This document shows positions 1 through 11,080 of a stretch of DNA of 64,000 nt, in pieces. Position 1 is the first letter of the stretch, and every line of letters begins with the position of its first letter. Source of the stretch: Breviolum minutum Mf 1.05b.01 (Eukaryota; Sar; Dinophyceae; Suessiales; Symbiodiniaceae); NCBI GenBank assembly GCA_000507305.1, contig DF239400.1, positions 9,688 to 73,687 on the forward strand, in the 5' to 3' direction. The position numbers and the translations under genes were made by a program. Under the pieces are notes generated by a model. That model was not told where the DNA came from and made no database searches. It was given only the letters and a program-made list of their open reading frames with translations.

Positions 1-234
1 TGGATTTTGGATTTTGGACTGGGGATTTTGGATGGGCACCTTGTGACAAAATTTTGGATGCTACATAAGAAAAGAAGACTGTGCACGCCGAACCGGGTCG
101 GCGGATATAGTGATATTTCTACTTTCTACAGTCTACATTTGATGATAAATCTACTTGCTGTACAACATACATGATATTTATAAGCAAGAATAGCGACTCG
201 AACGAGATGTGCGTCATGTGGGCTTTCTTTGCAG

Positions 235-2311
235 GGGAGAAGGCCAAGCTGGAAGCAGAGCGCGAACGGCTTGTCCACCTGAAGGAGCTCGAGACACAGA
301 AGCAGCAGGCAGAGGAGCTTCGTCACTTGGTGATGAAAAATTATGGATTTTTTGTTTCAACCTTTCTGTGGGTTTATGAATTGTGAAACAATGAAAGGCT
401 GAAAGGTTTATGAATTGTCCAAGGCAAAGAGCGTATTGCTCGTGCATTGGATGGTATGGGCTGCCGGAGAACTCGTGTCGTGCTGACTGAGCTCCTCCAG
501 CGAAGTTTCAGAAACTCTAAAAGAAAACGTCGCAAGACATTTGAATTTCGACATCTGTGAAGACCAGCCGAATCCAGCAACAAATTTGTCTGCTTCAAAT
601 CGAGGTTTTTCTCTGCCTGGGGGGCTCTCTACGACAAAGCCAAGTTGGATCAAATGTATCGGTTGGAGCACAACGAGCAGATGCTCAAATACTCTCAGTG
701 CCTTGGAACATGAATTTATAATGATAGGATTGAGGAACTGTTTGTACCGCCAAGGTTCATGCTGGGGCAGAAGTTCCGCAAGGATTCCAAGGTCATCATG
801 TTGTGACGGTTTTGTCGTTCCATGCGATTTCTATCCATTTTCTGTCTCTGTTTCAAAGTCCTCCTTTAGATTCGACTTGCGATCCCCTGGGAAAGAGCAC
901 CTGTGAGCCTGTGAGCACAGATGCTTTGCACAGTTTCTGTGTCTTGTAATCTTGAAGTGGTTTTAAAAACAACAACTTTGAAGACTTCGGGACTTTCTGG
1001 AATTACTGCTTTGAATCTCGTTCTTTGTTGAAGAGCTAGGTCGGCACAACGTATTTCAAATACTTTCAACTCTTTTCGCAGGCTCTCCAGTCAGAGGTGT
1101 TCTCTGCCTGGCACATCCATGGCCGCTTCGCCGCGCACGAACTGCACCATGACACCCTCGAGGAGATCTGACGGACGTGGCATGACGTCGCAGTTTTGTG
1201 AGCTCGGTTTTCGTTTCCTGTTGTTTTCCAGGAGCGATTGGCCAATGCCAACTCGGATATTCAGCAATTGGAGCACCATTGTGCTGATCTCCAGGAGAGA
1301 AATAGAATGAAATATCAGGGCATAGATTGGCTGGAGGTTTGGTCGAAGAGTGAAAGATATGGTGCGATTACCCAGTAATGACAAGGAATGTAATGTTTTT
1401 TTTGTGGCCAGTAGAGGCAATCTGGAGGAACCTTGCGGCCAGAAGGATCCTCCAAATAGTTGTCAAGGCTTCAAGCTTTTTAACACAGAGTCTCCTGTTA
1501 AGTTTCAATCAACGATCCAATTCGAAGCATGTTTTGATCTGCTGTTGATGGTCTTAGTTTGTTTGACCTACTTGAGGATGAGCTGCAGACCTACTACCAG
1601 CAGATACGAGATATCACCAATACACTTCAAAAGGAGCTCCAGACAAAAGAGGAATTAGCCTCGGAGCTCCGGGATGCGTACGAAAAGCTACGCAGCAACG
1701 CCAAGGCCAGGTGGTTTCCGAACACACAGTCTAAGGGACTAAGAGACCATGGAATAGGTGGTATGGGAATGTATAGGACAGCCGGGGCTGGTGAGGCTGG
1801 TGATGGAAAGAGATATCACCGTCATTGACTCCTGGACCGTGCATTTTGGCGTCAGGCCATGACTCCTGTGGCCATGGGTGGTGACACGGGCCGGTCGCGG
1901 GGCAGCAGCGCTGAGCCGCGGCGGAAGGAGCCGACGCCACGGAGTCGTGGGACGCCGACACCTCGGGAGCCGCGGGAGCCCGTGGTCACCAAGGGCGTGT
2001 CGACCACGGTTCCCAACAAGCGAGAAACCTCTGCAGTGTCTTCTGCCTCCACAGCACCTACTTTGCCACGGAGGATGCCACGTGAAGAGGCCGTGACACA
2101 GATGATTGAAGTGTTGTAGAGGATGGCACCATGCAAGAGCGACGTTAAGATAAAGGACATTGGTTGCATCTTTCTACTTCTATGTACTTGCTGTTTGTTT
2201 TCTCATGGATCCAATCAGGGTTGCTTTTGCAAGGACTCGCCATCGAAGTGTGACTGGCGAGCTGCGGTACAACGGATGAATGAGGAGGGTCTTGTGCATT
2301 TAGACAGCTAG
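235..2311 (+). CDS. Coiled-coil protein with F-x-A-W motifs (partial, unrecognised)
   Basis: Several short charged exons follow each other on the + strand. 235-329 encodes a coiled coil (KLEAERERLVHLKELETQKQ), with acceptor ..tttgcag and donor GT at 330. About 606-706 begins FSAWGALYDKAKL. About 724-806 contains ELFVPPRFMLGQKFRKDSK. About 1080-1170 contains EVFSAWHIHGRFAAHELHHD. 1232-1299 and about 1577-1706 are again coiled coil (DELQTYYQQIRDITNTLQKE). 1856-2119 is a basic Ser/Pro/Arg-rich tail ending in TAG. A further exon-like stretch at about 2246-2311 (DWRAAVQRMNEEGLVHLDS, then TAG) could be the true C-terminus. The repeated F-S-A-W motifs in a helical protein recall Sfi1-type centrin-binding repeats, but two copies are too few to claim this. 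The gene probably starts left of the window. Exon order is firm, exon edges approximate, function unknown. Confidence 0.5.
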
Positions 2312-3263
2312 CTGCAGTGGCTGGCGTTTGATGCATTGTCCAGCTCCATCAATTGCTTTGTATCGTAGACTTTGTTTGCAGATACACACCAAGAACAACT
2401 TGAGCCTGAAACTAAAAAAAGAGATGCATTTGCTTGGTTTCTGCAGACATGTAGACTAGAAACCTCGGGTACTTGCACAAGTTTCTACAAGACCCGTGAG
2501 CTTTCACCTTTGGCTCCTCAAAAAGCGAGATGAACTGGTGCAGATCCTTGCAGATCCTTTGTGGGCTTTTTTTGCTCGAAAAGATTCATTGACTTTTAAC
2601 AAGTATAGCAGAGCACTTTTTGTTCTGAAACTTTCCAGTTCCAAATTCTCTTTCGAATCGGCCTGCACCGGAGTCAAGGAATCGCCACTCACCAATTTCA
2701 CTAATTCAACAAGTGTTGGATTTACCGTGATTTAATCTACGCGTACGGTGACGTGCGCGGGCCGGAAACGGGACAGTGACATGCCCCAATTGGACTAGCG
2801 CTCTCATTGTGATCCATTTCTCTGATAATGCTCCGATCAAAAGTTGCATGTTGCTTGCGCTTGAGTAAAGGACTGGTTCTATGCCGTCTTTTTGCCAAGT
2901 AAGGTTCGTTTGGATGCTTTTTGGTCTACTTTGTTGGCCGAACTCAGAACCAGAACGATGATTGTGGAAGCTGGACACTGGTGTGCTTGAGTGCGACCTG
3001 GTAAAGCTCGATGCTGAGCAAGCTTCAGATCAAATACCAGGAGACGCTCCTGATATACAATAGAAAAGTGCAAGAACACGGAGAGGTCAAAGGTTCTTGT
3101 TGTGTTGCTCCAGCCTGCTTTCACATGAACTGCAGCACAGTGAAGAAATGAGCAAGAGCACATACAAGGAATTGTTTCCTTCCCGATCTTTAACATCTGT
3201 AGAACACTAGGAGCATATGAATTCGGTTCAGCTTCAAGCAAAACCCAGGCAGATTGAATTCAA

Positions 3264-3645
3264 GATCAAGAGGTCACAGAGGCACCCAGACGGAAATGGC
3301 TAGCCGCTTCGAGTGAATTGCTGCGCCACGCCAAATGGTGGCCAAAGCCGCTCGGTTTTTGATTTCAAGCATTGCTTGGCAAAACGAACCCAAATACTGC
3401 CACAAAAAACACAAAATATCCTAAAATCGACAGAGAACATCATGGTCCCAGCTTTGCTGCTTGTATGTCACTTGCCTTTGAGATCAAGAAGCAAAAAGAT
3501 TCCTGATATTGAAATCTTAGCCCAGGAAGTGGCAGAAGAAGCGGATGTGGAGGCCATGAGATCATGAATTTTCATGGCCATTTCACGTCGAGCAGTTGCA
3601 AAGTGCTCGGAGGCCAAAGCAAAGCGGTTGGCAGCTCAGTCCAGG
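3264..3645 (+). CDS. Unrecognised small exons
   Basis: Three open stretches have protein-like composition: about 3264-3359 (EVTEAPRRKWLAASSELL), about 3484-3565 (KKIPDIEILAQEVAEEADVE) and about 3575-3645 (AISRRAVAKCSEAKAKRLAA). Similar short stretches continue to about 3900. No family is recognised. They could be exons of one small gene lying between the coiled-coil gene and the cold-shock gene, or part of either neighbour. 2312-3260 shows nothing I would call coding. Confidence 0.3.
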
Positions 3646-4226
3646 TTTCCAGGTTTTGTGTTTCGGGTCACTCTGGTCACTTTCAACGAGTTTGCCGGGT
3701 CTGAATGAGGCCACGCACAGATGGCGTGGGTGTGCCACCACTCTTCTCCCAGGGAGGTGGGCTGACATTTGATGATTGTGCCCTTTTCTCTTATACAATC
3801 ATTTGGAACTATTCAAACTTTCAAACCTTCGATTTTTATACTTTTTCCATGTGCATCACAGGCTATGCAGAGGCCTCGGATGGCTGGTGGGCACACAGCG
3901 GAGGTGAGTGGCAGCCCTAGATCCCTTGCAATCCTTGCATGCTGCAGATTTCCGTTTTTGATTCCAACATCCAGCTTTCTTTGCACTCAGGTGGCTCCAC
4001 AACAAGAATGAGATGGCATATTTCCATTTGTCGTCTTGCTTAATTTTTGCTGCTACTGTATTCATAAGAATTAATAAAGGGTTTTACATTGAGAAGTGGG
4101 GTCTCAGAGAGAATGCACGGACAGCACCGTTTACCGCTAAGGCCGACCGGACAGATTCGAGTCGTCTTGGATGAATCTGCAGAGCTACCGGCTGGGTGAC
4201 CTGGGTGTGTTGCTTTTGGCTTGAAG

Positions 4227-5330
4227 GCCTCGCAAAAAGTGCTAGCAATTCAGACTCTCAACTTGCTGTGTACGAGGCATCATCAAACGGCACGGAGAAG
4301 GCTGAGAACACAGAACCAGAAGATGCTGAAGTAGAAGTTGTTTTCAATCAGGTTGAGGATGAAGGACCTCTCTTGCGTGGACGAGTGAGATGGCACGGCA
4401 ACCTAAAGGGACTTTGGACATGGAAGCGTTTTTGAGAGGCGAGAGCGCATGAAATTTATGGATTTGATACAGTAGGTAGAAGAACATTGTGAAAATCTCC
4501 ATGATGCCCCATTGTGTTTCGCTGCATGAGGTTCAACGAAAAGAAAGGATTCGGCTTCATTGAACCAATTGATGATGCCGCTAAAGTCCTTGACAAGGCC
4601 GCAAGCAATCCTTCACTTCCGTTGTGGATGCGTATTCCTCCATGAAAAGCTGGCTGTTTAGATAGCGGGGCGCTTTTGTCGTTACGAGCAATCAAACCTT
4701 GCTGTCTGTTTCATACTGTTTCACTGTTTTGCCTCAGGACCTATTCGTTCACCGCAACCAGATCTTAACAGGCGAGACCAGGACACACGATATAAAACCC
4801 GCACCGTTCCACTTGTTCCGAAACAGGTGGGAAGGAGGCAGAGGAGTCGGAAGTCTTTGCATCGCTACAGGTGTGAAAACGGTTTGAGTATGTCTCTGTG
4901 GGGTCTGAATGGTGTGATGTGGTGCCGTGATCTACCATGGTCATCCATGGTCTACCTGTATCCGGAGAACTGGAGCTGGCAGGCTGAAGAAGTGGTCACT
5001 TTCCATCTCGGTCTGGGCCGTAGCAGCTGTAGCATTTGGAGCCTTGTGTAGTTGAAACATTTGTAGTACCAGCAAGCTGTGAATTGTGCCAGGTCAAACT
5101 GATGATGGTCGGATGTGTGCAGTAGGAGTGAGAATTGCTGAGGCCTGTGTCATGCGTGTCACGAGTGTCATGTGATGATAGCACTTGGAAACAACCCTTA
5201 GAGTCTTAGAGCTGATGGATGAGATTTGAGAGATTTGAGACTGGAGGCTGAGGCTGAGGATGCGATACCAGAGGCCGAGGAGGCAGAAGCTGATGGCGAA
5301 GATGCAGCCTCCGAGGCAACTTGCAATGAT
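4227..5330 (+). CDS. Cold-shock-domain (Y-box type) nucleic-acid-binding protein
   Basis: Three exons join into one cold-shock domain, a five-stranded barrel that binds RNA or single-stranded DNA. Exon 4227-4392 encodes an acidic N-terminal stretch (EKAENTEPEDAEVEVVF) and ends GRVR plus the first two bases of a Trp codon. Exon 4531-4585 completes WFNEKKGFGFIEPIDDAAK, which holds the RNP1-like KGFGFI motif. Exon 4738 onward reads DLFVHRNQI, the RNP2-like motif. The first intron (4393-4530) is GC-AG and splits the Trp codon. The second (4586-4737) is GT-AG. Downstream, about 5230-5335 encodes an acidic Glu/Ala-rich segment that may be the C-terminal tail; the last part of the domain and the stop are not resolved. 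Cold-shock proteins are abundant in dinoflagellates and are thought to act after transcription; that role here is inferred. Confidence 0.75.
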
Positions 5331-5949
5331 TTGCAATGTATAAGTGCCTGAATCTGCCTGAATCTGCAACAGTTTGGCCTTTCTATCATTTTCTGATTTC
5401 AACTCGTAAATATATGGCATAGCCACGCACCACATTCTGAAGCAAGCCCAGCAAAAAGCAGCCCAAAAAGCATATTGGAGACTTCGACAGGCATCATCGG
5501 TAGAGATAGATGTTGAGGAGGAATTGAAGCCACTTGACTGAATAAGCCACAATTTTGCCTTCAATCACAGCGCACATCATGAGCACGATCTAGAAATTTT
5601 GACGTAGTCTGATGCCAGCAGTGCAGAAAGAGATAGAATAGCCTCAGGATATACAGGAAAGGGCTTGAAATGCTTTGAATCCCATGCAGTGTTTGGAGAT
5701 GCTTCTTGCAAGTGCGGCCGGATGATAAGGTGTGGCTTCCACCAGGACAAAGCTGAAGGCTCGCCGTGGAGTTTAGTGGGGTGATAGTACTTTGGACTTG
5801 CCGCACACACACTCCTTGCAGTCTTAGAATTTACGAAAAGTTAAGAAACAATCCAACAATTGAGAAATCTCCGTTGCTTTGCCAATTTAATAGACTTGAG
5901 AAGCAACACACGCAGATCCATTCTCTGGACATTCCGTAGGATGGTCGGA

Positions 5950-8900
5950 GGCAAGTCGGCAAATTTTGCTCGATTGTGCAAGGCAAGGAGACTTGCGAGG
6001 ATTTCCTCGTGGATAAGCTCAAGTTGCCCATCAATGTGCATGGCGCTTTGGATTCTTTGCATATTTTGCCAAGATGAACAAATAAAAAATCCATGCAAGA
6101 AGTGAGGCCTTCTATGCCTTGCTTTTTTGTATGAAGTAGCGTGTGTGGAAAAAGTGGATTCAGCTCTTTGAAGTTGAGTGAAAATGAGGCTGGGAGAGAC
6201 TGCCACCTTTGTTTTCTTTGGCGTTTTCGATGGCCATGGTGGACCGTACTGTGCAGAACACGTGGTGCAAATCTCAGATCGAAGTCTTCGAAGTCCACGG
6301 GAAGTCGTGGTCGCAAGACGTCGCCGAGTCCACCCATTTGGCGAAGAACATCCTTGCGCGCCTCAGAGATCGAGCCCAGAATGTGAGCGACGAGGCTGAA
6401 TCCTCAAGGAAAAAACGTCGTGCGGACAACACGGTTTCTTCAAACCAATGATTGTAAAACAATTATTAAACCCAGGGAGACGGCAGGGAGCAAAAATGCA
6501 ATTTATTGTCGAATTTGTATGAATTTGCTGCAGGAAGAAACTTCTTCGCTTTACGAAAAACTTTATATTTATATAAGTCATGTTTCTCCTCTTTTCTTTC
6601 TGTCTTCTTTTGCCAGCAGTCCCTGCAGCTTCATTTCAAAAAATCTGCTATTGCATGTAACTACAGCTTCAGACCATCGTGAAACTTTCCAAATGCAACC
6701 GCTGCGTTGCAGATTGCTGTGAAGACAGCACTCTTGGGTGGTTTCAAGCAGACCGAGCACAACTACCTGCAGCATGCCAAGAAGACAGACGACTGCTCAG
6801 GCAGTACTGTCTGAAGCTCAGTTCATACGCCAAAAAATTTGTGGCAAATCCAAAGACCAGAGACAGTTTGCCTCTCAACCGAGGCCTGCACAATGACAGT
6901 TTTTGGACCGGATGAGCAAATGCGGCTTCGACTCTTTATGGCGAACTGTCCTTCGACTGCGTTATCGGAAAACTTTTTCCATTTTTTTAAATCTGAAAAG
7001 TTCTTATCATTTGTCATTTTGCAACTCAGGCGGCGACTCCCGTGCAGTGTTATGTGCTGGACTTAATTCTCCCCTCCAAAGCCATCCCAATAAAGCAGGA
7101 TACACGACCATCACCACGCAAGGGTATGCATTTCTAAAACAGCATCTTTGTATATCTTTGTAGTTCAGAAGAAAATTGCTTTCACAGACTCTGTGGTACA
7201 TTCCATGGCATTTGGTGCTTGAAGGGTATCCATTTCATCGGAAGGGATAGTGCTTCAAAAGTCCAAGCCCTGGACCTTTCACTGAGGCACTTCTGGCACA
7301 GCACAACGACTCACTGAGGATGGCAACGTGAAAGATTGTGTTGTTTTTCACCATTCTCTCTGTGTGTTTTATCCTGGGAAGGTTCCAAGTTCTTTCATGC
7401 ACCAGGACCATAAGCCAAACCTCCCGGCAGAGAAGAAAAGAATTGAGGTGAGTTGCTGCTGTGGAGTTGTTTTGTTGGATGGCACTGCTGATGACTTCAC
7501 GTATATCCACGCCCTAGATGTGCCTGTGTTTTGTCAGCACCAAGCTGCACAAAATTTCACCACGATGTATGCTTGCAAGAGGTGAAGTGACCTCAAGACT
7601 GGATTCTGGATGAGTTGTAGAACGAATTTTCGGTCCATCTGATCCATCCACTTGGCTGTTCCATTGGCCATTTATTCATTTCTCCAGGCTGCAGATGGAG
7701 GTGTTGTGGAGGTGCAGGGCGTTTGGCGCGCTGTGCTGCCACAGAAAAAGCGTTGGGCGCTCAGCCAGCTTGAAGGATATCGCACTTCTGTTTATTTTTG
7801 ACTTCATTTTGAAGACAAAACATATGGCACAATGCTATTGCTATGTCTTGTATCCTGGGGCTGTTTGATTTGCATTTCAAATCAAGTTGTAGGGCGTAGA
7901 GAAAGATCATCCTCGTTTCCGTTGGCAGCGCGGCCATGGAAAGTAGGCAGCACAGACAGGGACCCACGTAAGCTGCGTTGGGTAGATGACAGTCGTTGAC
8001 TGCGGGCAGCACACTTTCAAAGTTTTGAAAAGTGAAGATTTGAGAGAAAGGTGTTTTGAAAATTTTAAACTGCTCCGCACTCCAGGCAGCTTTCGGGAAA
8101 GCTTGATTAATGAAGCCTTTTGGAATGAAATCCTTGGTAGATCTGAGCGTCAGCAGCGTCAATTGATTGTATCCCTCCCAATTTCTTCTCCGCGCAGTGC
8201 ACGAGAAGAGCTTTGCGAATTTTTATTTGAAAAATGCCTTGGCAGCCAGACTTCTGTTTGCATACTGAGCTCGACCTTTTTAGCGACCTTGGGGGCTGGA
8301 CTCTCAACTGCACTTGTGATTGACATTGGAGAGGAGGGAACGCGAGTAACACCTGTAGATGAAGGATATCCCTTGCCCCACTGCAGTGCCCATGGTCGTA
8401 TTGGTGGAACTGCTCTGACTTCGCAGATGGTTGAAATTTTGAAGTCTCAGTCTCCAGAACCAAATGCTAGCAGTGCCGGTTCTTGGGCTGTAGCTCAGAG
8501 TGCCAAGGAACGGTTTGCTTGGGTGGCACAAGATTTTAATGTTGAACTACAACGATTGAAAACTGGAGTGGTTGCACCAACATCGTTGACAACCACGAGA
8601 AGCTCAGAAATGGATCAGATGATACGTGAGAAAGGCTTCACGTGTGGAGAACTGCTCTTTGATATGAGATCAACAGCTGCTTTGGCAGGCGACACTTTGC
8701 CAGAACTGGTGATGAGCAGTTTGCGGCTGCAGAGTAACATCAATCTACGTGGAAAGCTTTTAGGAAACATGTTGCTGGTAGGTGGAACTGCCAACCTACC
8801 GGGGATTCATACACGACTTGTTTCGGAGGTGCGGGCTCAAAGTAAGTGGGTTGCACCAGGTCAGCCTTTGGACATGGTGAAGACGGTGATGTTTGAGAAG

Positions 8901-10526
8901 CCATCCGGAGATGCATCGGCATCGCCAGCATCGCTAGCATGCTTGGGTGGATCTTTGCTAGCTGAATGTACCGCCGTGAAGGATCTCAGTATCACGAGAG
9001 CAGCATATCGGCAATATGGTCCACAGGTGGTGCATCAAATGTTCTTGTGATTTTTTGGCGCACGATCCATACAGAGATTCGGCCACGCATCGTGAGCTGT
9101 GCCTTCAAGTTATTCAGCGCAGAGGACGAGGGCCGAGCGGCCAAGCGGCCAAGCGGCCGAGCGGACGGACCTCGTGGACCTGGGCCTTGCAGACGAGCTC
9201 TGACTGTGACGAGCTGTGAGGCGAAATTTGGCGAAATCCAGTTCAGCAGAAAGAGAAAAGACATGCTGTGCATTGCCATGCAGTTTGCCACGACTTATTT
9301 CGACATGTACATTTTGAGGAACTTCTTTTTCACACTTGTCCTTGGACTTGGTTTTGCCGTTGCAGCTGTGTGAGGTCTCACAAGCAAGATCGCTGGTTTG
9401 GCAGTGTCTCGTAGCTTTGGGGACAAGGACTTCAAGGGTCTCAGACTCAGCCGTCAACGTTTACTGAGTGAAGGTGTAAGTCGCTGTTCACTAAGCCTCG
9501 CGACTCATGAACATCAAATGTTGTGCTGATCTTCCCCGACAAAATGTGGCACTCGGGTTGCATTTCACACCATTTTCCAATCTGTACTTAACAGTCAAGG
9601 CACGCATCAGCCATGTGAAGTTGACATTTTGAGGTCCTGATATCGTAAGTGCAGAGCCTGAAATCACAGTGCATGAGGCTGATATGCACTGACATGCACA
9701 GTGTCACACAGTCTTCTCATGGTACGTTGATGTTCACTCCCGTGTTCAGGTGGACTGGGATGCAGATGAGTTCTCACCTCAGCAGTTTGATGTCAGACTT
9801 GTATAGTTGTAACAGCTCATAGCAGTCCAAGTGTTGCTACTGTCCGTGAACGTAGCAGATTTTACGAAGGTTTGTTATCCTGGCAACTGATGGCATTTGG
9901 GATGTGCTGTCCGACAAGGATTCTGCCCGAATCTAAGTAGAAGCTGTGGATATTTTGGATGTACTGGTTCTGAATATAGACATGAAAGTGATGAAATGTC
10001 TTGATCAGTCAAGTGTATGGAACCTCTATGGTAGATCTCGATGCGATTTGGAATCGTGGCTTTGGGTGAAAGGCAAAGACAGAGCGAGATGCATTTTCCC
10101 CAGGTGGCCCTCGTGAGGCAACATCTTCAGAGTGGGAAGTCTGAAGAGAAAGCAGCGGAGGCACATCTGGGACACCGAACAGCGTAGACATATCCCCCCC
10201 TTTGAACACAATGAGGCTATGATTTAAGCAGTTCATTGAGGCAGTCAAATTTGTATGTAAGTGATATATAAGAAATACATACAGCGATTGAGCCACATAT
10301 TTTGCAATTTAGATGCAATCGCTGTAAACTATAAACTGATCGGACATGAATACACGATATACGAAATTCTCACAGATGTACTTTTCGCAGTGTTTGATCC
10401 GGAGCTCCCTGACGCTAGGCTCTTGTGAAGCGGGCGCGAGAAAAGGGCAGCCAAGACGATTGCACGGCCTTGGCTTTGTCCTTAAGTCTTGTGCATGGCA
10501 ACACAACTTGCACGGAGAGATTTTGA
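5950..10526 (+). CDS. PP2C-type metal-dependent Ser/Thr protein phosphatase
   Basis: At least a dozen exons rebuild a PPM/PP2C catalytic domain. About 5950-6070 carries QGKETCEDFLVDK. About 6196-6290 carries FFGVFDGHGGPYCAEHV with the metal-binding Asp. Exactly placed exons follow: 6713-6808 (TALLGGFKQTEHNYLQHAKK), 6884-6947, 7030-about 7056 (GDSRAVLC), 7406-7447 (DHKPNLPAEKKRIE), 7688-7749 (VVEVQGVWRAVLP), 9385-9437 (IAGLAVSRSFGDKDFK), 9634-9677 (GPDIVSAEPEITVHE), 9750-9769 (20 nt, VDWDAD), 9870-9924 (FVILATDGIWDVLSDKDS), 10104-10160 (VALVRQHLQSGKSEEKAAE) and 10419-10526 (ALVKRAREKGSQDDCTALAL, stop TGA). Several introns are GC-AG: 7750-9384, 9678-9749, 9925-10103, 10161-10418. The usual final D-N motif is D-D here (QDDCTA). 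Metal-binding Asp residues are kept, so an active enzyme is likely. The part between 6265 and 6450 changes frame and is not resolved. An actin-related ORF sits in the long intron. Confidence 0.87.
7986..9050 (+). CDS. Actin-related protein (ARP10/ARP11-like), intronless and nested in a PP2C intron
   Basis: A single uninterrupted ORF of 354 codons runs from an ATG (preceded by an in-frame TAG) to TGA. It shows actin-fold landmarks in order: VVDCGQHTFKV at residues 3-13 (phosphate-1 region), a middle segment ALVIDIGEEGTRVTPVDEGY (phosphate-2/connect region), GRIGGTALTSQM, the adenosine-type motif LLGNMLLVGGTANLPGIHTR at about residue 256, and CLGGSLLAE near the C-terminus in place of the actin W-I-G-G-S-I. 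Divergence and length (354 against about 375 for actin and about 417 for animal ARP10) point to an ARP, most like the dynactin pointed-end ARP10/ARP11 group; this assignment is an inference. In contrast to all neighbours it has no introns, as expected of a gene returned to the genome through mRNA. It lies on the same strand as the host gene. No poly(A) tract or spliced-leader relic is visible. Confidence 0.82.
   Translation: MTVVDCGQHTFKVLKSEDLRERCFENFKLLRTPGSFRESLINEAFWNEILGRSERQQRQLIVSLPISSPRSAREELCEFLFEKCLGSQTSVCILSSTFLATLGAGLSTALVIDIGEEGTRVTPVDEGYPLPHCSAHGRIGGTALTSQMVEILKSQSPEPNASSAGSWAVAQSAKERFAWVAQDFNVELQRLKTGVVAPTSLTTTRSSEMDQMIREKGFTCGELLFDMRSTAALAGDTLPELVMSSLRLQSNINLRGKLLGNMLLVGGTANLPGIHTRLVSEVRAQSKWVAPGQPLDMVKTVMFEKPSGDASASPASLACLGGSLLAECTAVKDLSITRAAYRQYGPQVVHQMFL
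9132..9166 (+). repeat. Short GC-rich 8-bp tandem repeat
   Basis: About four imperfect copies of the unit ccaagcgg/ccgagcgg lie about 80 bp after the stop codon of the actin-related ORF, still inside the PP2C intron. No function is evident. Confidence 0.6.
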
Positions 10527-11080
10527 TAAAAGTTGCAGCATTTTTGCAGTGAGGAAACAGCTTGGATGGTTCTGTAATTTTCTTGACAGTGTTTTCATGT
10601 AGAAAATATAGGTTGACCCATTTAAGCCCCTTTTGGGATTGGGATTATGCCTAGAATCTTCGAAGGTGAAGAATTGGAATGGAAAGAACTGGATTCTTAG
10701 AGACCCAGGAGATATTGAGGATGGTTGAATCCTCCAAAAGGTCTTTGGAGTTTGACCATGTTTATCGTGTTTATGCCACTCTTTTGCTTCTTGGGTGACG
10801 AAAGGAATCTTCCATCGTCCCAGGAGTTGTTTCAATATTTGTTGGTGGAGATGTGTTCACTCGTTCCACGTGCTAGTAATATAGCAACTCATAAATTCAC
10901 ATTTTTGGAAGTTGTTTGTTCGTCATGACTTTGGAGTGTCCCGGGACTTCTCTGCTCAGCACAAACCCAGTACGAAAAAGGTTGAATTTGCATTTGCATG
11001 AAGATGATTTTATAAATACATAAGTCCCAACAGCAAGCTGATTTGCACGGATTTTACGGAAGTTTGATCACAGCAGAGCC
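10527..11080. other. Intergenic stretch after PP2C, nothing recognised
   Basis: It starts after the PP2C stop codon. The open frames here have no protein-like composition or motif, and no RNA gene or repeat was seen. It probably holds the PP2C 3' untranslated region and the spacer to the next gene. Confidence 0.4.

Larger units (their letters stand above)
7750..9384 (+). other. Long GC-AG intron of the PP2C gene that hosts another gene
   Basis: The upstream exon ends after ...LPQK with two bases of the next codon at 7749. The downstream exon resumes in frame at 9385 with KIAGLAVSRSFGD, giving a continuous PP2C domain. The donor is GC, the acceptor ends ..cacaag. At about 1635 nt it is by far the longest well-placed intron in this gene; the other exactly placed ones are 72-258 nt. 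It holds the complete actin-related ORF at 7986-9050. An alternative acceptor at 9388/9389 cannot be excluded. Confidence 0.65.

Noticed and set aside
5831-6337. 168-codon minus-strand ORF over the first PP2C exons
   Set aside because: The plus strand carries the DGHGG phosphatase motif here; the minus frame has no recognisable feature.
9925-9990. In-frame TAA just after VLSDKDSARI in PP2C, suggesting a broken gene
   Set aside because: A GC donor at 9925 right after SDKDS joins perfectly to VALVRQHL at 10104, so the TAA is intronic.
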